From Candidatus Pelagibacter communis (GTDB lineage Bacteria > Pseudomonadota > Alphaproteobacteria > Pelagibacterales > Pelagibacteraceae): a stretch of 64,000 bases of DNA. Positions 13,346 to 22,104 of the stretch are shown here, piece by piece (positions within the stretch are counted from its first letter, which is position 1; every line of letters begins with the position of its first letter). The notes below the pieces were generated by a model that was not told the DNA's origin, made no database searches, and worked only from the letters and a program-made list of their open reading frames with translations. The stretch lies in assembly GCF_012932795.1 (NCBI RefSeq), contig NZ_LANA01000001.1, positions 500,802 to 564,801 on the forward strand. The letters run 5' to 3'. A program made the translations under genes and the position numbers.

Positions 13346-13696
13346 TTAAATCATCACTTTTTCTTTAGGAATTAGCTCGGACCATATTTTTTCGAGTTCA
13401 TAAAATTTTCTTTTTTCAGGATTAAATATATGAACAATTAGATCAATACCATCAACCAATTTCCAGTCAGAACTTTCTTTTCCTTCTATTTTAGAATTTT
13501 TAACACCATTAGCTTTTAATTTTTCTAGCACTTGTTCCGATAAAGCCTGAATATGTCTTGAAGATGTTCCGCTGGCTATAATCATATAGTCTGCCATGGA
13601 ACTTTTATTCTTAAGATCGATTGAAACTATATCTAAGGCTTTATTGGAATCCAGTGTATTTAAGATGATGCTTTTAAGATTTGTATTTTTTTCCAT
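13346..13696 (-). CDS. rsfS: ribosomal silencing factor RsfS
   Basis: Binds ribosomal protein uL14 and blocks 30S-50S joining when nutrients are scarce. 116 residues; conserved pattern seen in DIVSIDLKNKSSMADYMIIASGTS followed by WKLVDGIDLIVHIFNPEKR and the terminal Y-LE-IW segment. It sits directly downstream of nadD, a near-universal bacterial pairing, which makes the call secure. Confidence 0.95.
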   Translation of the reverse strand: MEKNTNLKSIILNTLDSNKALDIVSIDLKNKSSMADYMIIASGTSSRHIQALSEQVLEKLKANGVKNSKIEGKESSDWKLVDGIDLIVHIFNPEKRKFYELEKIWSELIPKEKVMI

Positions 13697-13713
13697 TAAT
13701 TAAATAAACCTTA

Positions 13714-14271
13714 TCAAACTTTTCTTAATTGAGAAGATGAAATATTAACTTTATTAAAATTAACAAATGTTAAGCTTTTGTTATTTGCTCTATTAAAGGT
13801 TACTGACTTTAATGATTTAGCTTTATACCCCTGGCGATCAAATACAAGGATATTACATTTTTTTACAATAGATTTCCATTTATGCCACTTATGAAAATTT
13901 ATAAGATTATCAGCACCCATAATGAAATAAATTTCATTTTTTTTCTCTTTGGTTAAATGTTTAATTAAATCAATTGTCTTATTAGACCCTATCTTTTCTT
14001 CAAAAAATTTTAGTTTAATATAGTCTTTTTTTCCTATTATTTTTTTTGCAAATTTTATTCTACTTCTTAAATTTGATTTACTTTCATTTTTAAATGGATT
14101 TTGTTTTGTAATTGCCCAAATAACATTCTTTAGATTGAATCTTTTCTTGGCTTGCTTTGATATTTCTAAGTGTCCTTTATGTGCAGGATCAAATGTACCT
14201 CCTAAAACACCAATATTTATTTTTTCAGTTTTCAATTTATTTTCTAGTTTGACCATTGCTAACAATTTCAT
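13714..14271 (-). CDS. nadD: nicotinate-nucleotide adenylyltransferase
   Basis: Makes nicotinate adenine dinucleotide from nicotinate mononucleotide and ATP in NAD synthesis. 185 residues; nucleotidyltransferase motif GGTFDPAHKGHLEI (G-x-F-D-P with H-x-G-H) and the C-terminal ISSSQLRK, the ISSTxxR signature. The ATG at 14271 overlaps proA by 35 bases; an internal ATG at 14256 would shorten the overlap and leave only non-conserved N-terminal residues out, so either may be used. Note a strong excess of Lys/Asn typical of this genome. Confidence 0.94.
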   Translation of the reverse strand: MKLLAMVKLENKLKTEKINIGVLGGTFDPAHKGHLEISKQAKKRFNLKNVIWAITKQNPFKNESKSNLRSRIKFAKKIIGKKDYIKLKFFEEKIGSNKTIDLIKHLTKEKKNEIYFIMGADNLINFHKWHKWKSIVKKCNILVFDRQGYKAKSLKSVTFNRANNKSLTFVNFNKVNISSSQLRKV

Positions 14272-15487
14272 ATTTGTAAGAAATGAGTTGACCTAAACCT
14301 ACAGGCCCTCTTGGAGGAAGGATATTTGTTGAAATACCAACTTCACCACCAAATCCAAACTCTCCACCATCAGCAAACTGTGTTGATGTATTGTGCATAG
14401 CTATTGAACTTTTCACATTTTTTAAAAATTTTTTTGCAGTCTTTTTATTTTTAGTAATAATAGAGTCTGTGTGCATAGTGCCATATTTGTTGATATGTTT
14501 AATTGCTTCTTCATGATTTTTTACAGTCTTTACAGATACTGTAGGTGCTAAGTATTCCGTAGACCAGTCTTTTTCTTTTGCAGCAGAAATTTTTCCATTA
14601 TAGTGTTTACATAAAAAATGGTCTCCATATATTTTACAGCCACTTTCTTCTAATCTTTTCAAAATAGGATTACAAAATTTTTTAACAATCTTCTCATGAA
14701 GCAAGATGGTTTCGGTTGCACCACAAATACTAGTATTTCTTAATTTAGCATTATAGATGATATCTATAGCCATTTTTAATTCTGCATCTTTATCAACAAA
14801 AGTGTGACATAGACCTTCTAAATGTCCAATGATAGGTATAGCAGAAAATTCTTGAACTCTTTTTACTAAATTTTTTCCACCACGAGGTATGATTACATGA
14901 ATATAATCTTTCATTCTTGAAAGCATATAATCTACCATTTTTCTATTTTTAGAATCTACAAACTGAATAAAGTTTTCATTAACTTTATTTTCTTTGAGGG
15001 CCTTTCTAAACAATTTAGCTAAAATTTTATTAGTGTTTATTGCCTCTGAGCCTCCTTTTAAAATTACAGCATTTCCTGATTTAAAACATAAACTAGCAAC
15101 ATCTGAAGTAACATTGGGTCTACTTTCATATATAACTCCAATAACCCCAATAGGAATGGATACTCTTTTAATCTTTAATCCATTAGGTCTACTCCATTTT
15201 TCAAGAGTATTATCAATAGGATTTTTTAGTTTAATGATTTTATTTATAGAGGTTTTTATATTGTCTAATTTTTTATGATTAATAGCTAGCCTATCAATTA
15301 AATTTTTTTTAAGTCCTTTTTGTAAAGCAAATTTTATATCTTTCGTATTTTCTGCAATTATAGAGTTCTTCTCTTTATCTAGTAGGAAAGCATATCTTTT
15401 TAGAATTTTATTTTTAACCTTAGTGTTAACTTTTTCAAGTGCCGCTTTCTTAGCATTTTTCCCTATTAAATTCATATATTGGTTCAT
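14237..15487 (-). CDS. proA: gamma-glutamyl phosphate reductase
   Basis: NADPH-dependent reduction of gamma-glutamyl phosphate to glutamate semialdehyde, second step of proline synthesis. 416 residues, normal length. The aldehyde-dehydrogenase-fold active-site Cys is in NTSICGATE; conserved VIYESRPNVTSD and FGFGGEVGIST are present. It overlaps nadD by 35 bases and starts 2 bases after the proB stop, so proB-proA are coupled, in the usual order. Confidence 0.96.
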   Translation of the reverse strand: MNQYMNLIGKNAKKAALEKVNTKVKNKILKRYAFLLDKEKNSIIAENTKDIKFALQKGLKKNLIDRLAINHKKLDNIKTSINKIIKLKNPIDNTLEKWSRPNGLKIKRVSIPIGVIGVIYESRPNVTSDVASLCFKSGNAVILKGGSEAINTNKILAKLFRKALKENKVNENFIQFVDSKNRKMVDYMLSRMKDYIHVIIPRGGKNLVKRVQEFSAIPIIGHLEGLCHTFVDKDAELKMAIDIIYNAKLRNTSICGATETILLHEKIVKKFCNPILKRLEESGCKIYGDHFLCKHYNGKISAAKEKDWSTEYLAPTVSVKTVKNHEEAIKHINKYGTMHTDSIITKNKKTAKKFLKNVKSSIAMHNTSTQFADGGEFGFGGEVGISTNILPPRGPVGLGQLISYKYEIVSNGQTRK

Positions 15488-15488
15488 T

Positions 15489-16595
15489 TTATATTTCTAC
15501 CATATCATCTTTATGTATAACTTCAGACTTTGAAACATATCCTAATATTTTTTCAATTTCTTTAGAATGACAACCCATAATTCTCAATATTTCATCAGAT
15601 GAGAATGAACTTAAGCCTCTAGCACATTCAAAATTTTTTTTATTTAAAACTTTTATATGATCACCCTTTTTAAACTTACCAGATACTTTTGTAATTCCAG
15701 CTGCTAATAAACTTTTGCCATTAGAGAGAGCTTTTTTGGCACCATCATCAATAACAACTTCTCCTTTAGGAGAAATAGAACTAATAATCCATTTTTTTCT
15801 AGCATCTAATTTTGATATTTTTGGCAAGAACCAGGTACAATTATTATCTTTAAGTATTTTTTTAATAGGCCTCATAAGTAAGCCATTAGCTATTGCCATT
15901 TGGCATCCTGATAACTGACAGATTTTTGCTGCATCAATTTTAGTTTTCATTCCACCGGTTCCATGTTCACTAATGCTTTTAGTTGCAATTTTTTCTATAT
16001 CCTTATCAATATTTTTTATTTCTTTTAATAATTTTGCATTCTTATAGATTTTAGGATTTTGTGTATAAAGACCATCAACATCAGAAAGAAGTATTAGTGA
16101 GTCAGCTCCAGATATTTGTGCCACTCTAGAAGCCAGTCTATCGTTGTCACCATATTTAATTTCTGTAGTTGCTGTAGTATCGTTTTCATTAACAATGGGC
16201 ACAAAGCCTAGTTGAAATAAATTATCAAATGTTCTTTTTGCATTTAATGATCTTCTTCTTTGCTCTGTATCTTCTAGTGTAAGTAAAATTTGAGATATAT
16301 TAATTTTTTGTTTAACAAATATTTCTGAAAATAAGTTCATAAGCTCAATTTGTCCAATTGATGCTACTGCCTGACTTTTATCAATTTTGAGATTTTTTTT
16401 ATTTAAGTTAAGTTTTTTACAGCCCATTGCAATAGCACCTGAGCTTACAATAATAATTTTTTTATCTTTTTTAATTAATTCTCTAATATCTTTGGCAAAT
16501 TCAGAAAGCCATATCTTTCTAATTTTTTTATTCTGATCTATCAATAAAGTGGAGCCAATTTTAATTACAATTATTTTAGAGTCTTTAAGATACAT
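15489..16595 (-). CDS. proB: glutamate 5-kinase
   Basis: ATP-dependent first step of proline synthesis and the usual proline feedback point. 368 residues: amino-acid kinase domain (KIGSTLLID, SSGAIAMGC, NENDTTAT, GDNDRLA) and a C-terminal PUA domain starting near residue 275 (GEVVIDDGAKKAL). The full two-domain form is retained in spite of genome streamlining. Its start overlaps the end of obgE by 11 bases. Confidence 0.96.
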   Translation of the reverse strand: MYLKDSKIIVIKIGSTLLIDQNKKIRKIWLSEFAKDIRELIKKDKKIIIVSSGAIAMGCKKLNLNKKNLKIDKSQAVASIGQIELMNLFSEIFVKQKINISQILLTLEDTEQRRRSLNAKRTFDNLFQLGFVPIVNENDTTATTEIKYGDNDRLASRVAQISGADSLILLSDVDGLYTQNPKIYKNAKLLKEIKNIDKDIEKIATKSISEHGTGGMKTKIDAAKICQLSGCQMAIANGLLMRPIKKILKDNNCTWFLPKISKLDARKKWIISSISPKGEVVIDDGAKKALSNGKSLLAAGITKVSGKFKKGDHIKVLNKKNFECARGLSSFSSDEILRIMGCHSKEIEKILGYVSKSEVIHKDDMVEI

Positions 16596-17568
16596 ATGAA
16601 AGTAATTTAGCTTTAATTTTTGATATAGATCCTTTCTCTAGTGTTGAAAGAGTCACTACTTCAGATTTTTTATTTTTAGAAAATTTTTTCACAATTTCTT
16701 TTACTTCTTCTTTATTCAATAAGTCTGTTTTGTTTAATACAATTATTTCTTTTTTCTCCAGAATTTCCTTACTGTAACTACTAAGCTCTTTTTTAACTTG
16801 TTGATATGTATTTTCAATATTTTCATCAGTAATATCTATTAAATGCATTAATGTTTTGCATCTTTCTATATGTTTTAAGAATTGAATTCCAAGACCCACA
16901 CCTTCATGTGCACCCTCAACTAACCCAGGTATGTCAGCTAAAGTTATTTCTTTATCATCATAAATTGCAACACCAAGATTTGGGTTTAAAGTTGTAAACT
17001 TATAATTTGATATCTTTGGTGTAGCATTTGTAATAGCTGCTAACAAACTAGATTTACCTGCGTTTGGTAAACCTACAATACCAACATCAGCAATAGTTTT
17101 TAATTGAAGCCAAATTACATATTCTTCACCTACCGCACCTTTTGTAAATTTTTTTGGAGCCCTATTTGTAGAGCTTTTAAATCTAGTATTCCCAAGACCT
17201 CCCTTACCACCTTTGGCTACAACAAATTCTTCACCTTCTTTTTTAAAATCATAGATTAAAGTTTTATTATCTTCCTCAAATACTTGTGTACCTATTGGAA
17301 CTTTTAAAAATAAATCTTCTCCACCATGACCTGTACGATTTTGACCAGAACCATTCACTCCTCTTCCAGCTTTGTGGTGTTGTTGAAATCTATAATCAAT
17401 AAGAGTATTTAAATTTCTTTCTGACCTCAGGAATATGGTTCCACCTTTACCTCCATCACCACCATCTGGTCCACCGTACTCAATAAACTTCTCTCTACGA
17501 AAACTAGGAGAGCCATGCCCACCGTTGCCGGCCTTTACATAAATTTTAACTTGATCTAGAAACTTCAT
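16585..17568 (-). CDS. obgE: Obg/CgtA ribosome-associated GTPase
   Basis: Essential GTPase of 50S assembly and stress control. 327 residues: glycine-rich Obg domain (GGHGSPSFRREKF, GGDGGKGGTI), then a G domain with G1 GLPNAGKSS, switch I TTLNPNLG, G3 DIPGLVEGA and G4 NKTD. No long C-terminal acidic OCT-type extension is present. It follows rpmA by 29 bases in the conserved rplU-rpmA-obgE order. Confidence 0.96.
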   Translation of the reverse strand: MKFLDQVKIYVKAGNGGHGSPSFRREKFIEYGGPDGGDGGKGGTIFLRSERNLNTLIDYRFQQHHKAGRGVNGSGQNRTGHGGEDLFLKVPIGTQVFEEDNKTLIYDFKKEGEEFVVAKGGKGGLGNTRFKSSTNRAPKKFTKGAVGEEYVIWLQLKTIADVGIVGLPNAGKSSLLAAITNATPKISNYKFTTLNPNLGVAIYDDKEITLADIPGLVEGAHEGVGLGIQFLKHIERCKTLMHLIDITDENIENTYQQVKKELSSYSKEILEKKEIIVLNKTDLLNKEEVKEIVKKFSKNKKSEVVTLSTLEKGSISKIKAKLLSYVS

Positions 17569-17597
17569 ATTACAACTGTTAGTTTTTAGTTGTACTA

Positions 17598-17852
17598 CTA
17601 ATTGGGTTTTACGGAAACGAATGTTCTATCAAATCTACCTTTTTTAAATACCACTTTTCCTTCAACAACAGAAAAAATTGAATGATCTTTACCCATTCCC
17701 ACATTTTCGCCGGGAAAAATTTTTGTTCCTCTTTGTCTAACAATTATATTACCAGGAATTACTACTTCACCACCATACTTCTTAACACCCAGTCTACGAC
17801 CAGCACTATCTCTTCCGTTTCTCGATGATCCACCTGCTTTTTTTGTTGCCAT
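17598..17852 (-). CDS. rpmA: 50S ribosomal protein L27
   Basis: Large-subunit protein whose N-terminal tail reaches the peptidyl transferase centre. 84 residues, normal length; [20 protein letters not shown] and [15 protein letters not shown] are diagnostic. It starts 11 bases after the rplU stop and is co-transcribed with it. Confidence 0.98.
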   Translation of the reverse strand: MATKKAGGSSRNGRDSAGRRLGVKKYGGEVVIPGNIIVRQRGTKIFPGENVGMGKDHSIFSVVEGKVVFKKGRFDRTFVSVKPN

Positions 17853-17863
17853 AATTTATCTAA

Positions 17864-18334
17864 TTATTTATTTGCTACTTTAGTCTCAGTTTTTTTAGTG
17901 ACTACCTTAGCTTTATTTTTTTTTGTTTCAATTTTAGTTTCTGCCACAACTTTTACTTTTTCAGTTTTTTTAGATGGTTTAACCATTTTTTTTGCTTCAG
18001 ATAAAACTTTCCCATCTTTTGAAAAAATTTTGCTAATTCTTATTAATGAATATTGCTGTCTATGACCATTTTTTCTTCTAGAATTTTGTCTTCTTCTTTT
18101 TTTAAAAATTAATATTGTTCTATTTTTTCCATTTTCAACAAGGTCTGCTTCAACTTTAGCACCCTCAACTGTTGGTGATCCAACTTCAATATTTTTATCA
18201 TCCCCGTAGGCTAAGATTTCTTTAAATTCTAACTTAGTTTCAAGCTTAGAGTCTTCTAGTCTTTCAATTTTAAGGATTTCTCCAGCCTTTACTTTGTACT
18301 GTTTTCCACCTGTTTGTATGATTGCGTATGACAT
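17864..18334 (-). CDS. rplU: 50S ribosomal protein L21 with basic C-terminal extension
   Basis: Binds 23S rRNA early in 50S assembly. The first ~103 residues are a complete bL21 (YAIIQTGGKQYKVKAGEIL to GHRQQYSLIRI). A further ~50 residues form a low-complexity Lys/Thr/Val/Glu tail (for example KKTEKVKVVAETKIETKK); such tails occur in other alphaproteobacterial L21 proteins but the length varies. A good promoter lies just upstream, so rplU probably heads a transcript with rpmA and obgE although gloB is upstream on the same strand. Confidence 0.97.
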   Translation of the reverse strand: MSYAIIQTGGKQYKVKAGEILKIERLEDSKLETKLEFKEILAYGDDKNIEVGSPTVEGAKVEADLVENGKNRTILIFKKRRRQNSRRKNGHRQQYSLIRISKIFSKDGKVLSEAKKMVKPSKKTEKVKVVAETKIETKKNKAKVVTKKTETKVANK

Positions 18335-18360
18335 TGTTTAATCTATTTTTTATAAGCAGC

Positions 18361-18388
18361 AATATAGTCGGGAGCCTATTATAGTCAA
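18361..18388 (-). promoter_or_regulatory. sigma70-type promoter of rplU
   Basis: On the minus strand a -35 box TTGACT (18388-18383) and a -10 box TATATT (18366-18361) are separated by 16 bases. This predicts a start near 18354 and a 5' leader of about 20 bases before the rplU ATG. It sits in the 65-base gap between gloB and rplU. Confidence 0.6.
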
Positions 18389-18399
18389 GAGCGAATAAG

Positions 18400-19119
18400 C
18401 TAAAAATTGTCCTTTAAATCCCTTAATTTTGAAAAGGTTTCTATATTGTCTGACCTAAGAAAAATATTACACTCCAATTCATCCTTAATAGTAGTTGGAA
18501 TGGTTGGTAGGCCAGCTTTTAATTTTATTTTTATATCATTTATTTTATTTTTAAGATTTTTATTGTTTGTGTCGTGAAAAACACAAAATTTTGAATTTTG
18601 CAGTGTATATTCATGACCACAAAAAACTTTTGTATTTTTTGGTAACTCTTTTAGTTTCTTTAGTGAGTCAAACATTTGTTTATAAGTTCCTTCAAACAAC
18701 CTGCCACAACCTAAAGAAAAAAGAGTATCTCCAGAAAAAACTGATTCATCTTTATGAAAATAAAAACATATATGACCCAGTGTATGTCCTGGAATATGAA
18801 TTATTTTTGCCTCAAAGTTTTTATACACCCAAGTTTCTTGATCATTTACCAATATATCTATTCCTGGAATTCTATCTTTGTCTCCCTTGTATCCAATAAC
18901 ACTTGCTCCATACTTTTCTTTTAATTTTTGATTTCCTCCTACATGATCATAATGATGATGAGTATTTAATATAAACTTTAATTTAATTTGAGTACCTTCT
19001 AGGTATTTAATAATAGGTTCAGCTTCACTGGGGTCAACCACACAAGCAATATTATTTTCTTCATCAATTATTAAATAAGAATAGTTATCTTTTAAGCAAG
19101 GTATTATTTTAGTTTTCAT
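18400..19119 (-). CDS. gloB: hydroxyacylglutathione hydrolase (glyoxalase II)
   Basis: Metallo-beta-lactamase-fold enzyme that hydrolyses S-lactoylglutathione in methylglyoxal detoxification. 239 residues; metal ligands in THHHYDHVGG, PGHTLGHI, SGDTLFSLGCGRLFEG and CGHEYT. The substrate-binding C-terminal domain is present. Its ATG abuts the metW stop, so it is third in the metX-metW-gloB unit. Presence in a met operon is unusual functionally and may simply reflect streamlining. Confidence 0.93.
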   Translation of the reverse strand: MKTKIIPCLKDNYSYLIIDEENNIACVVDPSEAEPIIKYLEGTQIKLKFILNTHHHYDHVGGNQKLKEKYGASVIGYKGDKDRIPGIDILVNDQETWVYKNFEAKIIHIPGHTLGHICFYFHKDESVFSGDTLFSLGCGRLFEGTYKQMFDSLKKLKELPKNTKVFCGHEYTLQNSKFCVFHDTNNKNLKNKINDIKIKLKAGLPTIPTTIKDELECNIFLRSDNIETFSKLRDLKDNF

Positions 19120-19716
19120 TTATTTTTCAATTAAAAAAATACCAAGCTCTGCTGATAAGTTTTTTATATTTAGGTTTGATTTGTTAATAGTGGATATTTT
19201 TTCATCGCGAAGTGCCAATGCTTTATCTAACTTAATATCTCTTTCATAACAGAATTTATAAAAATCTTTGATAGTACACATATGTAAATTTGGAGTATTA
19301 TACCACTCATCAGGTAGATTTTTTGTAATTGGCATTGTTCCTTTCATTAACAAGTGAAGTCTTACTTTCCAAAACCCAAAATTTGGCACCGTAACAATAG
19401 CTTTTTTGCCCACTCTTAATAGCTCCTGAATAACTATTTCTGGATTAAGGAAAGCCTGGAGCGTTTGACTTAATATTACAAAATCAAAAGATTTATCAGG
19501 AAATTGGGAAAGATCTTTTTCAGCATCTCCTTCAATTACTGTCAGTCCTTTACTTACACATTTTTGAGAATTTTCTTTAGAAATTTCAATTCCTCTTATG
19601 TCTATTTCTTTATTATTTTGTAAAAATTCTATTAATGTTCCATCACCACAACCAACATCTAAAACTCTTGTATTTTTTTCAATAAAATCTGAGATTATTT
19701 TGAATTCTTGCTTCAT
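19120..19716 (-). CDS. metW: methionine biosynthesis protein MetW
   Basis: SAM-methyltransferase-fold partner of MetX; MetW proteins bind and activate MetX in some bacteria. 198 residues; SAM-binding motif [14 protein letters not shown] near residue 20, then [14 protein letters not shown] and [16 protein letters not shown], typical of MetW. It overlaps the end of metX by 4 bases (ATGA), implying coupled translation in a fixed ratio. Confidence 0.95.
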   Translation of the reverse strand: MKQEFKIISDFIEKNTRVLDVGCGDGTLIEFLQNNKEIDIRGIEISKENSQKCVSKGLTVIEGDAEKDLSQFPDKSFDFVILSQTLQAFLNPEIVIQELLRVGKKAIVTVPNFGFWKVRLHLLMKGTMPITKNLPDEWYNTPNLHMCTIKDFYKFCYERDIKLDKALALRDEKISTINKSNLNIKNLSAELGIFLIEK

Positions 19717-20837
19717 CTTGAAATTTTTGAATAAGAGTTGTTGATGTAATTTTTTAAAGTATTTAAAAATTCAGGAACATCAAGAAGAAATGAATCGTGT
19801 CCTTTATCCGACTCAATTTCAACAAATGCAACATCAGCACCAATAGCATTTAAAGCAATAACAATCTCTTTATTTTCAGAGGTTGGGTAAAGCCAGTCAG
19901 AGGTGAATGATATAACTAGAAATTTAGTTTTTGTTTTTTCAAAAGCTTTTGATAAATTTCCGTTATATTTTTTGGATAAATCAAAATAATCCATAGCCCT
20001 TGTGATATATAAATAACTGTTAGCATCAAATCTATCTACAAATACACTCCCTTGGTATCTTAGATAACTTTCTATTTGGAAATCTGCATCAAAACTAAAT
20101 TTTAAATCACCTCTTTCTTGTAATTTTCTACCAAATTTTTCTTGTAAGCCATTTTTAGATAAATAGGTTATATGAGCAGCCATTCTTGCAACAGATAATC
20201 CTTTATCAGGATTTTTATTTTGATTTGCATAATCCCCGTTTAACCAATTATTATCTGCCATTATAGATTGTCTACCAAGTTCGTTAAAAGCAATGTTTTG
20301 TGCCGAATGACTTGAAGTACAAGCAATTGGAATTGCTATTCTTGCCTTATCAGGAAAATTACTCACAAATTGAAGAACCTGCATACCACCCATTGATCCA
20401 CCCATGACTGCAAATAATTTTTCAATTTTAAAATAATCTAAAAGATTGTGTTGAGCATTTACCATATCATTTATTGTAATTATAGGAAAGGTAGTTCCGT
20501 AAATTTTATTAGTATCAGTGTTAGTGTTGCTAGGACCAAAAGAACCTAAACATCCACTAATTACGTTTGCACAAATTACAAAATATTTTTCGGTATCTAT
20601 AGCCTTGTTTGAGCCAACAGCATGAGACCACCAGCCTTCTTTTTTTGTAATTGGATTTATTCCAGATAAAAATTGGTCACCCGTTAAGGCATGAAACACC
20701 AAAATAGCATTGTCTTTTTCTTTATTGAGAGAGCCATAAGTTTCATAAGCTAAAGGAAAGTTATCAATAGTCTGTCCACAATCTAGCTTCAATGGCTTAT
20801 CAATTATTAAACTTTTTATGTTTATATTTTTATTCAT
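19713..20837 (-). CDS. metX: homoserine O-acyltransferase (MetX)
   Basis: Acylates homoserine at the start of methionine synthesis. Alpha/beta hydrolase fold, 374 residues; nucleophile Ser in GGSMGGMQ, conserved [13 protein letters not shown], and the catalytic His in [11 protein letters not shown]. MetX enzymes use acetyl-CoA or succinyl-CoA and I cannot decide which from sequence alone. The ATG at 20837 has no Shine-Dalgarno sequence. Expression is very likely SAM-controlled by the SAM-II aptamer 38 bases upstream, and a nine-codon frame lies between the two. Confidence 0.95.
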   Translation of the reverse strand: MNKNINIKSLIIDKPLKLDCGQTIDNFPLAYETYGSLNKEKDNAILVFHALTGDQFLSGINPITKKEGWWSHAVGSNKAIDTEKYFVICANVISGCLGSFGPSNTNTDTNKIYGTTFPIITINDMVNAQHNLLDYFKIEKLFAVMGGSMGGMQVLQFVSNFPDKARIAIPIACTSSHSAQNIAFNELGRQSIMADNNWLNGDYANQNKNPDKGLSVARMAAHITYLSKNGLQEKFGRKLQERGDLKFSFDADFQIESYLRYQGSVFVDRFDANSYLYITRAMDYFDLSKKYNGNLSKAFEKTKTKFLVISFTSDWLYPTSENKEIVIALNAIGADVAFVEIESDKGHDSFLLDVPEFLNTLKNYINNSYSKISR

Positions 20838-20846
20838 AAATAAAGG

Positions 20847-20876
20847 CTAAAATTGAATTGAGAGATAAAAAAACAT
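20847..20876 (-). other. nine-codon upstream reading frame before metX
   Basis: On the minus strand ATG (20876-20874) opens a frame reading M-F-F-Y-L-S-I-Q-F and ends at TAG (20849-20847). It is in frame with metX, with only three codons between its stop and the metX ATG. Its AUG directly overlaps the 3' end of the SAM-II element. No ribosome-binding site precedes it. It may be chance, or a leader peptide. Confidence 0.3.
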
Positions 20877-20926
20877 ATTTAGCGGTTTTTTTTAAGCGCT
20901 CGCAATTCAGTTAAATCAGCGCATAT
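20876..20926 (-). ncRNA. SAM-II riboswitch controlling metX
   Basis: The minus-strand RNA contains GCGCUGAUUUAAC, then AUUGCGAGCGC, an A-rich stretch and GCUAAA. These match, in order, the invariant parts of the SAM-II aptamer: stem P1 (GCGCU with AGCGC), loop 1 with GAUUUAAC, and the 3' strand that closes the pseudoknot. SAM-II elements are known before metX in alphaproteobacteria and marine metagenomes. Unlike the best-studied example, no AAGG ribosome-binding site lies in the 3' strand here. Confidence 0.9.
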
Positions 20927-20928
20927 TT

Positions 20929-20957
20929 TTTGTACTAGATAGCATTTCTTATGTCAA
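20929..20957 (-). promoter_or_regulatory. promoter of metX
   Basis: A perfect -35 hexamer TTGACA (20957-20952, minus strand) is followed after 17 bases by TACAAA (20934-20929). The predicted start is near 20922-20924, which places the first base of the SAM-II stem P1 at or within a few bases of +1. Confidence 0.6.
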
Positions 20958-20969
20958 ATTTTTTAAAAA

Positions 20970-20998
20970 ATGACTTATTCTGTATGAAAATTTAATAT
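20970..20998 (+). promoter_or_regulatory. candidate promoter of hisC
   Basis: ATGACT (20970-20975) and TAATAT (20993-20998) are spaced by 17 bases; each matches 4 of 6 consensus positions. The predicted start is about 14 bases before the hisC ATG at 21020. It lies back to back with the metX promoter in a 182-base divergent gap. Confidence 0.4.
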
Positions 20999-21019
20999 TT
21001 TATTTATAAGATTAACAAA

Positions 21020-22102
21020 ATGACAGTTCCAAAATTTAAAACATTTAAAATAAAAGCCTATAAACCAGGCAAATCGAATATAGGCAAAATTAAAAGCATT
21101 ATTAAGCTATCTGCAAATGAATCTGCATTAGGCGTTAGTTCAAAAGTTAAGAGAATTTTAAATAATAAAGATTTAATACTTTCAAAATATCCAGATAGTA
21201 AATCAAAAATTTTAAGAAAGGAAATTTCAAAAAAGTTTAATTGTGATTTCAATAAAATAATTTGTGGAGCAGGATCTGACGAGATTATTCAAATGATTTG
21301 CCAACTATACTTAAAACCATCTGATGAAGTGGTAGTTCCTCAATATAGCTTTCTAATGTATAGAATTTATGCACAAATTATTGGTACAAAGGTCATCTTT
21401 TCTAAAGAAAAAAACTTTAAAGTTTCTGTATCAGAGATAATTAAAAGTGTTTCAAAAAAAACAAAGATAGTTTTTATTGCAAATCCTAATAATCCAACAG
21501 GAACTTATTTGACTAAGTTAGAATTAGTTGAATTAAGAAAAAAATTAAGGAAAAATATTTTATTAGTATTGGATGATGCTTACTTTGAGTATATGAAAAA
21601 TAAAGATTATAAATCAAGTTTAGATTTATTTAAAAATAAAGATAACGTAGTTATAATAAGAACGTTTTCTAAAATATATGGATTAGCCTCTTTAAGAGTA
21701 GGCTGGGGATATGCCTCAAAAAAGATTATTGATGCAATGAACATGATTAAACCACCATTTAATGTTAATCAACTAGCTCAGATTGCAGCTACAGAAGCCT
21801 TAAAAGATAAAAATTTTGTTAATCAATCTGTAAAGCACAATATTATAGAAGCAAATAAACTTAAAAATATTTTAGAAAAATTAAACATTTTTTCAAATAA
21901 AATTACTGCTAATTTTTTATTATTAAATTTTGATAAATGTAAATTTTCAGCTAATTACGTATTTAATAAGCTACAATCAAAAGGTATAATATTAAGATCT
22001 ACAGAAGATGGATATAATATCAAAAATAAACTGAGGTTAACAATTGGATCAAAAAAAGAAAATATAAAGTTCATAGCAACAATTAAAAGTATATTTAAAT
22101 AA
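21020..22102 (+). CDS. hisC: histidinol-phosphate/aromatic aminotransferase
   Basis: Class II PLP aminotransferase. 360 residues; PLP Lys in RTFSKIYGLASLRVGWG, NPNNPTGTYL, and the N-terminal KLSANESALG. The family serves histidine synthesis and, in many alphaproteobacteria, also the last transamination to phenylalanine and tyrosine. Here it is 2 bases upstream of a prephenate/arogenate dehydrogenase, which favours an aromatic amino acid role in addition to or in place of histidine. No other his gene is in the window. Confidence 0.9.
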   Translation: MTVPKFKTFKIKAYKPGKSNIGKIKSIIKLSANESALGVSSKVKRILNNKDLILSKYPDSKSKILRKEISKKFNCDFNKIICGAGSDEIIQMICQLYLKPSDEVVVPQYSFLMYRIYAQIIGTKVIFSKEKNFKVSVSEIIKSVSKKTKIVFIANPNNPTGTYLTKLELVELRKKLRKNILLVLDDAYFEYMKNKDYKSSLDLFKNKDNVVIIRTFSKIYGLASLRVGWGYASKKIIDAMNMIKPPFNVNQLAQIAATEALKDKNFVNQSVKHNIIEANKLKNILEKLNIFSNKITANFLLLNFDKCKFSANYVFNKLQSKGIILRSTEDGYNIKNKLRLTIGSKKENIKFIATIKSIFK

Positions 22103-22104
22103 TT

